Below are positions 1 to 11,520 of a stretch of DNA of 64,000 nucleotides, in pieces. Positions within the stretch are counted from its first letter, which is position 1, and the number at the start of each line of letters is the position of its first letter. Position numbers and translations under genes: made by a program. Under the pieces are notes generated by a model. That model was not told the origin of the DNA. It saw only the letters and a list, made by a program, of their open reading frames with translations, and did no database searches. The DNA is from Mactromeris polynyma (lineage: Eukaryota; Mollusca; Bivalvia; Venerida; Mactridae): NCBI GenBank assembly GCA_032209605.1, contig JASFXZ010000008.1, positions 4,526,001-4,590,000 on the forward strand. The letters run 5' to 3'.

Positions 1-96
1 GACAGTGCTATGTTACCATAGATGAACATACTGTCTGAATATAGTTACAATATATTACAAACCAATAAGAGAGTCTGTTTAAACTAAGTTAGACCA

Positions 97-1467
97 TCAG
101 TACGCAAGTTTAACCAATGAGGTTGATAACGAGAAGAATCTCAATGCGTCCCCTTCAACTTCAGTTGCTAAATTTAGCAGATAGTCACATTGCTCTGTAG
201 GGGAGAGAGCCGCGAACGAGTTGAACTCAGAATGACCATGTGTACCAGTGAGAGTATCCCACACTAGATCACGATTGGAATTATTAACACGACAGAAGCA
301 TATCAAATGTACAACAATATTATCTGTTACATCATTACATTTTTTACAAATACAGGTAAAGTTGTTAGAGATAAAACGTGCAACCATTGACATTAATTTA
401 AAGCACAGGGCGGAGATCCGAGGATTATGCCTTGACAGTGACCACAGCTTACAAAGTTTGTCATCCTTCAGTATATTCGATAAGATCGGTGACCGACACA
501 CTACATGTTCGAACATTATAGTTCTCTCACTTTGGATGACTCTGTTATTGATGATGTTCTTCCATGTTGAATTAGACGGGAAGTGTCCGTTCATCAGGTA
601 TGCATGCAGAATATCAATTAGACGATACTTTTGTAGAATTCTGTAAATATCTGGAATAAATCCATTATGCTGATTGTCATAATTAATGTAATGTGTAAGT
701 CTATTATTGAAGACGTATTTGGCATTGAAGCTGTTTGATAGTCTACATAATTGTCCGAGAAACTGCAGTTTTTTATGTTCAATGACGGTTTCCATGGAGA
801 CAACATCTAAAGCACACAATGAGAAATCGGTTGATGTTCCTGTATAGAATGATTGCATTCGTTTAACACAAAAACGGTGAGACCGTTCAAGTTTCAGTAA
901 GTCAGTCGAAGTGATCGTTGTCCATAACTCGCATCCGTATAAAGCTTTTGGTAACACCACGGCGTTGTATATAGTTCCACTATTGCTTATACTCAAATAC
1001 GTTCCTCTGAGTTTTGTGCAGGCACTATTAATCAACTGTTTTGTTGTTAAGAACTGGTCACAGATAACACCTAGATGAGTATAACTCGAAGATTCATTGA
1101 TGACTTGATCTCCAAGTTTAAACACTGTATTATGGACTCTGCTTCTCTGTTCATTGAATACAACCACCGAACACTTGTCTGCATTGTAACTATATCGCCA
1201 TTGTTTTGAATAGTTATCACATGTTTTAAGCATTTTGTTTAGACCGTTCACAGAATAGGAAATGAGAACCATGTCGTCGGCCACAGTTGGAGAGCTAAGT
1301 TTAGTATCATATAAGCAGATACCTGCACCAATTTCTTCCAGTTCATTGATAAGTCCACTAATATAAAGCAAGTATAACAGTGGAGAAGTTATACCGCCTT
1401 GTCTAGTGCCTTGTAGGATATTTAACCAGTTTGAATGTTTTCCATGGTACCTAACACAACTTGTCAT
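97..1467 (-). pseudogene. LINE ORF2 fragment: RT palm/thumb and C-terminal region
   Basis: An open frame of 456 residues, probably entered from the preceding fragment through a frameshift rather than from its own ATG. RQGG at about residues 22-25 and the VADD active-site motif at about residues 62-65 identify reverse transcriptase. Valine replaces the more usual Y or F before ADD, as some LINE clades tolerate. The C-terminus carries a zinc-knuckle-like cluster at about residues 370-392. It would polymerise cDNA in target-primed reverse transcription if joined to its N-terminal half. Confidence 0.8.
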
Positions 1468-1490
1468 GTTCGTGTAAAGTGCATTAAAGG

Positions 1491-1952
1491 CTAAAAGGTC
1501 GTAGAGTCAATGTTTGTTTCCGTTAGCAGCTTATATAATATTCCCTGATGCCACACAGTGTCAAACGCCTTACGACCGTCCATAAAACAAGCGTACAGCT
1601 TCGAGTTGAACTCACGTGAAAAATGTATGCACTCTCGAAGTATAAATGAAGTCATCATACATGATAACCCATCTTGAAAGCCACCTTGCTGTTTGTTAAT
1701 GCATGAATTAATTTTGTTTTTACACCGTTTCAGTAAAACAGCTTCATATATTTTTAGGAGTACGGAGGTTAAGGTAATAGCACGGTAATTGTCTGGATTA
1801 TCCTTTCTTTTGTTTCCACCTTTGTGTAATGTTATTATAACGCCTTGCTTTAAAGCACTATGAATAGATCCCGTCCTTAACATATAAGTGAATAGGTTTG
1901 CCAAAACAGGGGACAGAGAATCTTTAGCATTGATAAGATGTTCGTACATCAT
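1491..1952 (-). pseudogene. LINE ORF2 fragment: RT fingers region
   Basis: 153 residues with NYRAITLTSVLLKIYE and FMDGRKAFDTVWHQG, which are RT blocks just upstream of the RQGG block in the neighbouring frame. A single-base-type frameshift near 1500 separates the two: the reading frame LYDLLAFNALYTN, continuing into the downstream fragment, is visible in the other frame. Confidence 0.8.
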
Positions 1953-2060
1953 TCGGAGAATACAAGTTTTGAAAGTAATTACACCATCCTTCAGTTATTC
2001 CCATCCGAGTAGAAATGGTGTCATTATGTAGTATGTTTCATGATCAATTCATCTTAATCA

Positions 2061-2881
2061 CATACCGGTATGCTTTTATAGATCTGATATGTGTGGGTGT
2101 CATTATTAAATATTGGTTTTATACGAGTACTGGAGTTTTAAAAAAATGGATGATTTACATGGACATATTATTGTTACAATTGTTTTAAATTAAAGGGCTC
2201 CACACAACTTGTGAGATGTCGACCATGGTTGTCGGACACACAAAGTTTTCTTCACATTGGCACTTTGGTCTCAGGAAAATTAAAAGGAAGGAATCTGCTG
2301 CAGAATCGCTTCATAGAGTTGCTGTGACTTTTTTGTTGTCTTCAAAAGGTGGTCACAATATACCACTACTTGTTTCTGATAGTAATAAACCAGTAATGTT
2401 ATTTAATTAATAATTTGGTTGCTATGTTTAGATCATATTGTTGTTATAATTTTATTGTTTGTTCATTACAGTTTTGTGTTTAAATATACTGAATGACAGG
2501 TATGAACCAATTATTTGTTGAAAGGTTGGAGTGAGTTGGACAGTATTTCTTAACATTACACTTCATGGAATCTGACATTTCAGTGTGAAATAAGCAATGT
2601 GATAAATGTTTAATAAGAGTTACCAGAACTTGTATACATGTTTCAAATATTTGTATGAAATGACTACTTTGTTAGATCTTTTATTATTCAGATTGCATTG
2701 TACAGTATAAAAAGTACATAATAATTATATACATTAATTCATGAAAATTTGTACAATAAAATGTAGTGAAATTATGATAACAAAAACAATGGGTAACATT
2801 TTATCAGAAAATAACCTGAAGCTTGCTATACCTTCCAAATTGTTACTGTTGCTATACAGAATGCATGTATTGTATGTTATA
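2061..2881. other. AT-rich stretch without recognised gene
   Basis: Short chance open frames only (for example 2216-2410). No motif, repeat or splice pattern was recognised. Confidence 0.5.
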
Positions 2882-3424
2882 CAGTGGAACCTCCCCTAAC
2901 CGGACCCTCTAAAAACCGGAATACTCCCCAAACCGGACATTTTGGCGGTCCCGAATTTTCTTCTTCTATTTTTATTGTATAAAAACACTCTGAAAACCGG
3001 AACCTCTGAACTCCGAAAACCGGACGAAAGTTAAACTTAATTTGGTTCGATTTCTATATAATTTCACCTTCGAAAACTGGAACGACTTTCGACTGCGCGT
3101 GTCATCATGAATAAACTTTCATTACGTTGACACTTTGTGTATTTTTAACAGTTTGACATGTTGATTTACATTGAAATGCGGTGCGCGTTTTTATGATGCG
3201 CATGCGCGAATATGGCGGGTGCGTTTCTTTAATCTAGGAAAATTATTGCTGAAAATCGGATTTAATTTCGTTTATATAACTCAACAAAGTGTAATTAAAC
3301 AGTTTCTGACAGTATATCATATACATATTTCAAGGTTTGATATCGGCGAACTTGTAAAAACAACGTATTATTGATTATATGCATAGTGTTGGTATGTGCT
3401 TTGTGTACTATTTTGGCGGGATTT

Positions 3425-5134
3425 ATGGATTTACATCAACAAACAATGGAAATAACAAGACGAGAGTTTATCAACTGTTCATTAGACAATAAATTAACAT
3501 GTATGTTCGATGAACTAAGATGCATCAAGCAGGAACAAAGCAGCTGCAAACGCGGATTGGAAGTGTTTGAAAAATCACTAGCAGGTATGAAGGAAAAACT
3601 TGGCCAAGTTATTTGTACTACCAACGCACAGACTGATATGATGAGAACTCTCGCTTACAAGTCAATAGATATGGAAGCGAGATCACGTAGAAACAATCTA
3701 ATATTCAGGGGTTTTATCGAGAACAGAGGTGAAAACTGTTTTATGCTAATTAGAGATTTTCTTTCTAACCACCTGGATATTGACCCCAGGAGTATGTACA
3801 TCTCCCGTGCACATAGACTTGGAAAGTTTGATCCAAGAAGACAGATACAGAGAAGACCTATAATTGTCAACTTTAGAGATTATTGTCACATAGAACTAAT
3901 CATGAGCAAAGTGAAAATGCTCAAAGGCAGCAACTTCTCAGTTGATTTTGATTTCCCAAGAGAGATTCAAGAAGCCCGTGCGCGCATTTGGCCACATTAT
4001 AAACATCTAAAACATGATGCACCAAATTCGAAAATACAAATGGTGTACCCTGCAAAATTGATTCAGGATGGTCGACTGATAAAAGATGAACTTCCGGATT
4101 GGAACAAATACACAAATATCAGTAGGTTATCCCAAATTGACAAAGTAGATAAAACTATTCGCTATCCAACCTCAACTGAACACCAAGTACAAAGCGGAAT
4201 ATATTCGACGACGAACAGTGACAATTTTGATATTAATGTCTTACCTTCAGGTATCAGCGGTGCGCCTACCAACCAGTTTTCTACCCAGAATATCATAAAC
4301 CCAATCGTCCCGTTGCATTCACTCATAGGCCACACATATCCCCCCATTACAGCTAATCATATGCTTCAACAACAACTGTCAGCAGTTTCAGGTCTTGCTC
4401 AGAACGTAAGTCCCACTATGCACAGTACCGTTCATTCTATCCCTTTTGTTGCACGTCCAAGTACTCCCCCCAGTGTACCACTTAATTTCAAAAGCCAGCC
4501 AACGTTAGGTGTTCCCATGGATTTTCAGTCAATTGTTCCGCCCTATATCACAGGAAACAGCGAGATCACTGATCAAACAGGCTCATACGCACATCTTATT
4601 GACAACGGGCAATGTATAACCCCAATAACGATCACAGATTCGCCCCATAGTATACTCCGAGATCATTTTCCGAATCCCACCTATACATCCCTTGATATGC
4701 CCCAGCACCTGTCTGATACATCGCAAACTATTCCACATTCATCAGAACTTTGCGAAACGACTGATAATGCAAACTTTGTACAAAATGAAAAGTGTTCGGT
4801 TTCTACACAGTCAGTTTATGACACTGACGAAACATTCGTTAAACCTGTTGACACTGGAAAGTGTAAACAATTAACACAATCAGCTGTTTCTCCTGCGAGG
4901 GGGCGTTCACGAACTGCCCGGTCCACTTCACGGTCTGAGAAGCGCTCTCAATCCGCTATACCGTACAGAAAGCAGAGTACCAGCACAACACGTAAAAGTC
5001 GGGTTTTACCCGATCCTAAAAACAGACAGTCAGACAATTCACAGGTTGAACAGGAAAAGGGTAACCAACGACCGGAACCGTGCCATTCTTCTAAAGATGG
5101 GTTTTCCACAACGTGTGAAAATATTGGACTATAG
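3425..5134 (+). CDS. LINE ORF1 protein (RNA-binding chaperone-like)
   Basis: 569 residues counted from the first in-frame ATG at 3425; the frame is open upstream to 3371 but has no ATG there. The N-terminus is helical and charged, suggesting a coiled coil (about residues 1-75). The segment RRNNLIFRGF...ISRAHRLGKF...RRPIIVNF, at about residues 85-160, resembles the RRM of L1-type ORF1 proteins (Transposase_22 family). KIQMVYPAKLIQDGRLI fits the C-terminal domain that follows. The rest is a low-complexity Ser/Thr/Pro-rich and then basic (ARGRSRTARSTSRSEKR) tail. In the family it coats LINE RNA. It ends with UAG at 5132-5134, directly in frame with ORF2. Confidence 0.8.
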   Translation: MDLHQQTMEITRREFINCSLDNKLTCMFDELRCIKQEQSSCKRGLEVFEKSLAGMKEKLGQVICTTNAQTDMMRTLAYKSIDMEARSRRNNLIFRGFIENRGENCFMLIRDFLSNHLDIDPRSMYISRAHRLGKFDPRRQIQRRPIIVNFRDYCHIELIMSKVKMLKGSNFSVDFDFPREIQEARARIWPHYKHLKHDAPNSKIQMVYPAKLIQDGRLIKDELPDWNKYTNISRLSQIDKVDKTIRYPTSTEHQVQSGIYSTTNSDNFDINVLPSGISGAPTNQFSTQNIINPIVPLHSLIGHTYPPITANHMLQQQLSAVSGLAQNVSPTMHSTVHSIPFVARPSTPPSVPLNFKSQPTLGVPMDFQSIVPPYITGNSEITDQTGSYAHLIDNGQCITPITITDSPHSILRDHFPNPTYTSLDMPQHLSDTSQTIPHSSELCETTDNANFVQNEKCSVSTQSVYDTDETFVKPVDTGKCKQLTQSAVSPARGRSRTARSTSRSEKRSQSAIPYRKQSTSTTRKSRVLPDPKNRQSDNSQVEQEKGNQRPEPCHSSKDGFSTTCENIGL

Positions 5135-8100
5135 GATAGAACTGAGAAGGTCTCGCTTCGTTGTGCTTTATTGAATATTCAAGGTCTTGCAACAAAACGA
5201 ACGAATAAACTGACATCTCCAGAACTTATATCAATTTTTAGCACACACGATATAGTTTTATTAACAGAAACATGGACCAGTCAATACTCTGATTTATGCA
5301 TTGATAATTTTGAACATTACGTTTTAAACAGGACAGAAAATAAGAGTGCTAGTAAGCGATCATCTGGCGGTGTTATTATTTATGTTAGAAATGAACTTTG
5401 TTCAGCAGATACTCTCGTGTTTCAAAGTGAAGATGATATAATATGTATTAAAATTAATGGAGGTAAACTCGGCTTGCAAAAAGATTTATTGATATGTTTA
5501 TGTTATGTCATACCTGAGAATAGCAGCCGACAATCTATGCTCGATTCTCATACTTTCGATAGATTGTTGGAGTATATTGCTAACATTGACGCGAAGTATG
5601 AAAATGAGTTTAATCTTCTGTTGTGTGGCGATATGAACTCACACACGTCGGATAGTCCGGATTTTGTATCTAGTGATACTCTTTCATGTTTAGATGTTTT
5701 ACCGGACGATTATTGCATTGATACATTTTTAAAACGAGTATCGCAAGATAAAGGCCGTTCAAATAATAACGATTTACTTTTGTTAGACTTGTGTAAGCAG
5801 ACTGGTTTACGTATCTTAAACGGTCGTAAAGGTAATGATGCAAACATTGGGCGATATACATACGTTGGTAAAAGAGGCTCGAGTGTTGTGGACTATGTTA
5901 TTAGTACACAAAATATGTTTAAATGTGTTGAGTACTTTAACGTTGAAGAGCCGAATATATTGTCCGATCATTGTATGATCGATTTTACTTTGTGCTTTAG
6001 CAAGTCGATGTTAGATACTGTACACAATGTTCATCCATATGATCATGTTAATTATAAATATGTTTGGAAAACAGAAAACAAGAATGTGTATAAAGCTAAA
6101 CTTACCACAAATGATACTAAGAATAGTTTAAATTGTTTCAGAGAAAATGTATGTAAAGCTTCTTGCAAGAATGATATTGATAGTTGTATTGATCAGTTAT
6201 CTAATATTTTTGATGGAATTGTTTCTCCGTTATTCAAGCGAAATATTAATGATCCTAGCAGTTCTACTGATGGCGGAAAAGAGTTTGTAGCAAATAAATG
6301 GTACACGTCTGAATGTGAAGAAAAAAGACAGTCATTTTATACTGCTTTAAATTTATACAGGTATGATAAATCAGATATAAATAAAACAAATTTGGTAAAT
6401 AAACGAACTCAGTATAAATGGTGTTTACGTAAGTCAAGACTTGAGTACGATAGAAAAGAAACGTGCAAATTAGTAGAAGCACGACAGAAAAATGCGAAGT
6501 TATACTGGAAATTGCTAAAGAGTTGTGATGGTGTAAAAGAATCAAATATATCACTCAATATTTTTGAACAATATTTTAAATCTGTAAATAATCCTGATGA
6601 TCGTTTTTTTGCTCCTGATGAGGATGTTTTACACTTTATTGAACGGTATGAAAACGACGAGTTAAATATAATGTTCTCTGAACTGAATTTTTCGTTTACA
6701 GAAGACGAATTGTTAAAGTCTATTAATCAGTTGAAATCAAACAAAAGTGGTGGTCCTGACCTATATTTGAATGAATTTTTCATACATGGTAAAAACGTTC
6801 TTTCTCCGTTTATACTTATTTTATTTAATAAAATTTTCGAAGTAGGTTATTTTCCAGAGAAATGGTCTGAAGGCCATGTTGTTCCATTACACAAGAAAGG
6901 TAGTATTAATGACGTAAATAATTACAGAGGTATTACCCTTCTAAGTACTCTTGGTAAATTGTTTACGAAAGTTTTAAATAATCGACTATACGAATGGGCT
7001 GAAAATTATAGTGTATATATCGAAGCCCAGGCAGGGTTTAGGGCAAAAATGGGTACCGTAGATAATGTTTTTGTATTACATGGTATTATAAATCATATGG
7101 TAAACAATGGCAAACAGTTATATTGTGCTTTTATTGATTTTAGTAAAGCTTTTGACTATGTTAATCGTGATAACTTATGGCTTAAATTAATCAAACTAGG
7201 AATAAGAGGTAATATACTCAATATTGTGCGCTCGATGTACACGGGTGTAAAGTCTAGAGTTAAATATATGAACCACCTTAGTAATAGTTTTGAGTGTCAG
7301 TTAGGCGTAAGGCAGGGTGAATGTTTATCTCCCTTTCTTTTTTCCATGTTTTTAAATGATATAGAGGATATGTATGTTGAAAGTGGATTGGATGGCATTG
7401 ATGTTGACATGTTTAAAGTTTTTCTGATTTTATATGCTGATGATATTGTAATATTTGCAAACAATAAGAATGAACTTCAAGTAAGTTTAGATATGTTGTA
7501 CGATTATTGTAATAAATGGAAGTTGTTAGTTAATTCTGCCAAAACCAAAGTCATGATATTTAGGAAAGGTGGGCGTTTGCCAGCAAATACTAACTTTCAT
7601 TATGGAGAGAATGTTATTGAAATAGTCAATAAATTTGTGTATCTTGGAATTGTATTTACGACATCTGGATCCTTTACGGAAGCCCAACATACGTTATCTG
7701 GGCAAGCGCTAAAGGCTATTTTTAAAATGAATAAATATTTGTACAAGTTCACCAATATATCTTTTAATCATAAGTTATATCTTTTTGACAAACTTATTTT
7801 ACCTATTCTTAATTATGGTAGCGAAGTATGGGGATTTCATGCTGGTAAATCACTTGATAGAGTGCATCTTCAATTCTGCAAACAGTTACTTGGTGTTAAG
7901 AGAAGTACACAGAATGATTTTATTTATGGTGAATTAGGTCGGATGTCGTTGCAAAATATGAGATTTATATCATTATTAAATTCTGGATTAAACTTTTACA
8001 AACAGATTCCAACAAGTTGATAAGAAAAGTATACTGTATGTTGTATCAAGATACCTTAAATCACCCTAACAGAACAAATTGGTGTTCATTAATAAAACAA

Positions 8101-8640
8101 TTACTATGTACGTTAGGTTTTCATGAGGCGTGGTTGTATCAAACAGTAGGTGATAGAAGTATTTTCTTAAAGTTTGTTAAACAAGGGATTAAAGATCAGT
8201 TCCTGCAAAATTGGAACGGAAGACTAAACGTTTCGAGCAGAGCTTTATTTTATAGACAAATAGCAAATTTCAGATTTCAACCATATCTAGATACTTTGAA
8301 TATTAGAAAATTTTGTATTAGTTTATCACGTTTACGTGTATCATCTCATCGCCTTTGTATTGAAAGTGGTAGATGGAAGCAACCTGTAAAAACACCTATA
8401 AACGAACGTATATGTAATGTTTGTAACCTATTAGAAGATGAGTACCACTTTGTCATACAATGTAACATTTATAGTGATTTAAGAAAACGATTGATACCGT
8501 CATACTTTTGGAGACGGCCTAGTATGCATAAATTTATTGAACTTGTTAATTCTGAGAATACACTTATTCTAAAAAATCTGAGTCTTTACATAGAAAATGC
8601 ATTTACAACAAGGTCAAATCTATTGTATAACAGATATTAG
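5135..8640 (+). pseudogene. LINE ORF2: apurinic-type endonuclease plus reverse transcriptase, one frameshift
   Basis: Open from the codon after the ORF1 stop to 8020, then continuing in another frame to 8640. The endonuclease domain shows LLTETW, LLLCGDMNSHTSD and LSDHCMIDF, the expected E, GDxN and SDH catalytic elements. The reverse transcriptase shows NNYRGITLLSTLGK, FIDFSKAFDYVN, RQGECLSPFLF and YADD at 7433-7444. The C-terminal piece (8017-8640) carries CNVCNLLEDEYHFVIQC, a zinc-knuckle-like cluster. The frame change lies between about 7985 and 8015. There is no ATG near the start: the endonuclease-like sequence begins about 10 codons after the UAG of ORF1. Confidence 0.85.
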
Positions 8641-8699
8641 ATATGTTTGCTTGTATTACAACCAACAAATGTTTGTATAGGTGCAAGTATGTATGTTAA

Positions 8700-8792
8700 T
8701 TGAATGGGTAAATGTATGTTAATTGTATGTGTAAATGTATGTTAATTGTATTTGTAAATGTATGTTAATTGTATTTGTAAATGTATGAATAA
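8700..8792 (+). repeat. 24-bp tandem repeat in LINE 3' UTR
   Basis: About four copies of a 24-base unit (GTAAATGTATGTTAATTGTA plus four bases) lie between the ORF2 stop and the polyadenylation-like tail. Such repeats are common in LINE 3' UTRs. Confidence 0.85.
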
Positions 8793-9179
8793 TGTGAATG
8801 TTTTTATGTACCACATGGGTCTATGACCTTCTGGTTATTTTGGAAATAAAACCTTAAAAAAAACTTTTTACTACACAGGTGTGAAAATCGCATATGGTTA
8901 CGGACGTCGCGTCTAATTAATGCCGATGGCAATTACTACTGATTGACTTTTAATTATACATATATTTATTAGCATAAACTTTTACAAGTTTATCGCCATT
9001 TAAAATTTAGTAATTACAAGATGGCGATAATACATGAGACAGGAGAAAAGCATGTAAACATTACATTACATTTACAAACATAGACATAAAGCATTTCAAC
9101 ATGAAACAAAGACGCATAGTACAGAAACAAAGACATAGAGTATCGACAACATATAATAATATACATTGTTACAGTAAAT

Positions 9180-9678
9180 GCCGTTGCTCAGAGTTATAGC
9201 TGTGCTTTAGGTCTTTTAATTGCTAAATGTAAAGTAGTTGGTGGTATGCCATAATTATAACGTTTTAAAAAATTGTATGATTCTTTAGTTTGGCCCGTCA
9301 TTAATTATGGTTCAGCAATGTGGGGAGTTCGATCGTTCTCGTGCATTGATAATGTTTATTATTACATTTTATTACATTACTAACAACTTTTTACAAAACT
9401 GATAGATAGTCATTCTTATGTTTTTTATGTAAATGTTTACTTTTAAGTCACACGATTATAGTTTAAAATTAAATATTTATGCTAATAGTTTGGCTACACG
9501 ATAGTGTTATAATATATCGTATACATTTCGTATAATTTTATGTATGAGCTGTATGCTTGTATAGTCTCTTATAATTCTTATTTGAATCGCTTTGTGCAAT
9601 GTTTTTTATATTCTTTGCTATATGTATATCTCTGTTTTGTACAAAGATGAGACTTTTAATAAATAAATATATATCAAC
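9180..9678 (+). mobile_element. LINE 3' fragment of a second family
   Basis: Translation of 9188-9340 gives ALGLLIAKCKVVGGMP and, after a break, KLYDSLVWPVINYGSAMWGV, a typical block downstream of the RT domain. The sequence then runs through an AT-rich 3' UTR to TTTTGTACAAAGATGAGACT and AATAAATAAATAT. Most of the ORF is missing. Confidence 0.6.
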
Positions 9679-9725
9679 TTTGATTGATCAGTTGATATTC
9701 TTTTGTTTGTTGACAAGTGAGATTG

Positions 9726-10170
9726 GCAACATATTGTATTCGCACGTCATGCAAATGACTTGACTGTTGTACTATATACATGCACATCGGGCTAATTACT
9801 TGACTGTTGTACAACATAACATAACATAACATAACATAACATAACATAACATAACATAACATAACATAACATAACATAACATAACATATAGTTTATTCGA
9901 CATTAAATTGTAACATCCAATTCATAGTCGACAAATAACATTCAAATACAAGTACATCGTGCTAAGTTCTTGACTGTTGAACTACATTGTATATATACTA
10001 TATTAATGTACATATTTGACAAACAATCGTTAAGTAGATCATTAAATACTTAATAAACAATAGAAGCGAAATTTTAAACAGTAGGGCAAACTTCATTGTA
10101 ACATCCGATGTCATGACTGGTATGAATTCGACCGGAAATTTATTTGATTTGAATCATTAATTGATGTAAA
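9726..10170. repeat. Dispersed repeat, copy 1 (related to 29190-29470)
   Basis: Shares CATGC...CTTGACTGTT, ATACTTAATAAACAATA and AGGGCAAACTTCATTG with 29190-29470 in the same order. The class is unknown. It encloses the ATAAC array. Confidence 0.5.
9813..9887. repeat. (ATAAC)n microsatellite
   Basis: About 15 uninterrupted copies of the pentamer CATAA/ATAAC. The frame on the minus strand (MLCYVMLCYV...) is an artefact of this array. Confidence 0.97.
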
Positions 10171-10656
10171 CATGTTCTTATTGTATGTCTTCCATGAACG
10201 ACAAACTTGTTATTACTGTTCTTCTAAAATAGTACATTGTCGTTGTAATTTCGTGATGAAAATAAGAATAAACGAATTATTTTACGATCTCGTGTAAAAC
10301 ATAAACATACAATGTTGTCAAAAAGCAGTAAGTATCACTTTGACGAGTCTTTCTTTTCATAAATAACATTTTATTTCATGTGCATCTCAAAGCAAATAAT
10401 ATGAATTTCTTGTACATTTTTAAATTAAAGGCAGTCATGTTTGTTTAAGCTGTGTTCATTTTCTTGAAATATCATGTGGTTATACCATGTAAAATTCAAA
10501 GATGTACACTCATTCAACGAAATAATGACCTGAACCTTAGGTACAAGTATGGAATAGCATGAAAATGAAATAAAACTCTACAAACTGGAAACCGCTGCAA
10601 ACCGGAATTTTCAACCGGTCCCGAAGGAGTCCGGTTTGGGGAGGTTCCACTGTATA

Positions 10657-11520
10657 TGTAAGTCTGTTGTCATGGCAATTTGCATGAATTAAAATGGATA
10701 TTATCTTTATGAAAATTAATGGAACATACATAGATTGGTATGATTGAGACATGTTGTGTCAAGCTTGATGATTGTATGCTATTTTAACTGTTTTTCGGCA
10801 AATAAGTGACTGTCCATGGTGCCATCATTTAGTGAAAAGTCATTCAAAATTTAATGCAAGCCACAGAAGAACAAAAGAAAACAGAAGTTTTCTGGTCAGT
10901 GTGTTGTATGGATGTAATAATTATTATTTTACATATATGCATAAGACACTTCAATAAGTATGAGTTTGCATAGTATACCAGCGCATTCTTAATGCAATCA
11001 TTTATAAGCAAAAAGGAATTGTGAGAAAACTAGCAAATAGAATTGCTTCTTTTAAAGTTGTAGTTTTGATGTCATTTCTGCAGAAAACAACTAAAATATA
11101 CAATTCACTCCACCATGCAAATACACTATATAGCATGTTTTGAGTATGTTGTTGACTTGACCTGCCATGCTGTTTCAAGTAAATATAGGTCTATGGCAAA
11201 TTTTGTTAAAAATTTATTTTATCTCGCTTGCTTAGCAACCACAAAAGTGTCACTTGTTATTTTAAATGACAATAAAACATTTGGTATACAAATGAACAAG
11301 TTTGAAGTTATATATGTTTTGTTTCTTTATTGTTTAAATGTGCTTATTATATCCCAATGCTTACTAGATTTTGAATGGAAATAAAGTAATTTTGCAGGAA
11401 ATCAGCAACAAAATAGTCATAACTCTGTTAATATTCAAGATATCAACTTTAAATTTTCAGTATTTGGGATTTTAAACATCAATGGTTATAACTTCATATG
11501 AACTTGAAATGTGATTTTTG
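10657..11520. other. No recognised gene
   Basis: AT-rich sequence with short chance frames (for example 11115-11384). No domain, splice pattern or repeat was recognised. Confidence 0.45.

Larger units (their letters stand above)
1..2060 (-). mobile_element. 5'-truncated non-LTR retrotransposon (LINE), RT and C-terminal region
   Basis: The minus strand encodes the reverse-transcriptase half of a LINE ORF2. Reading from 1952 to 1491 and then 1467 to 97 gives DNYRAITLTSVLLKIYEAVL, FMDGRKAFDTVWHQGILYKL, QGTRQGGITSPLLY and the active-site block TVADDMVLIS. A C-terminal cysteine/histidine cluster (CICKKC...H...C) follows. The endonuclease half is missing. Homology-like sequence (NYFQNLYSPND) continues in another frame to about 1990, so the truncation point is near 2060. 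The frame is broken near 1500 and again near 1955, so this copy looks dead. The left end of the element probably lies outside the window. The family differs from the LINE at 3.4-8.9 kb. Confidence 0.85.
3100..8868 (+). mobile_element. Near-complete two-ORF non-LTR retrotransposon (LINE)
   Basis: It contains ORF1 (coiled-coil/RRM-like, 3425-5134), then ORF2 in the same frame after one UAG (endonuclease plus reverse transcriptase), then a 3' UTR with four copies of a 24-bp repeat (8700-8790) and the tail GGAAATAAAACCTTAAAAAAAA ending near 8868. The 5' boundary is uncertain (3.1-3.37 kb) and I could not find a clean target-site duplication. The clade is probably within the Jockey/CR1/L2 group, but this is a guess from motif style. 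A frameshift near 8000 suggests this copy is inactive. Confidence 0.88.
2882..10656. mobile_element. Pogo/Tigger-like DNA transposon remnant containing nested LINEs
   Basis: The left end reads TA-CAGTGGAACCTCCCC, followed by several AACCGGA/AAACCGGAC motifs to about 3090. The right end (10560-10656) reads CCGGTTTGGGGAGGTTCCACTG-TA, the inverted counterpart, with further AAACCGG motifs. TA target duplications and CAGTGGAACCTC-type ends with repeated subterminal motifs fit the Tc1/mariner-pogo group. No transposase frame was recognised inside. The interior is occupied by a LINE (about 3.1-8.87 kb), a second LINE fragment (9.18-9.68 kb) and a pentanucleotide array. Confidence 0.7.

Noticed and set aside
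3100..8868. Target-site duplication of the main LINE
   Set aside because: The bases after the A-run (CTTTTTACTACAC) were not found again convincingly near 3.1-3.4 kb, so the 5' boundary stays uncertain.
9674..9877. Frame MLCYVMLCYV
   Set aside because: Translation of the ATAAC pentanucleotide repeat.
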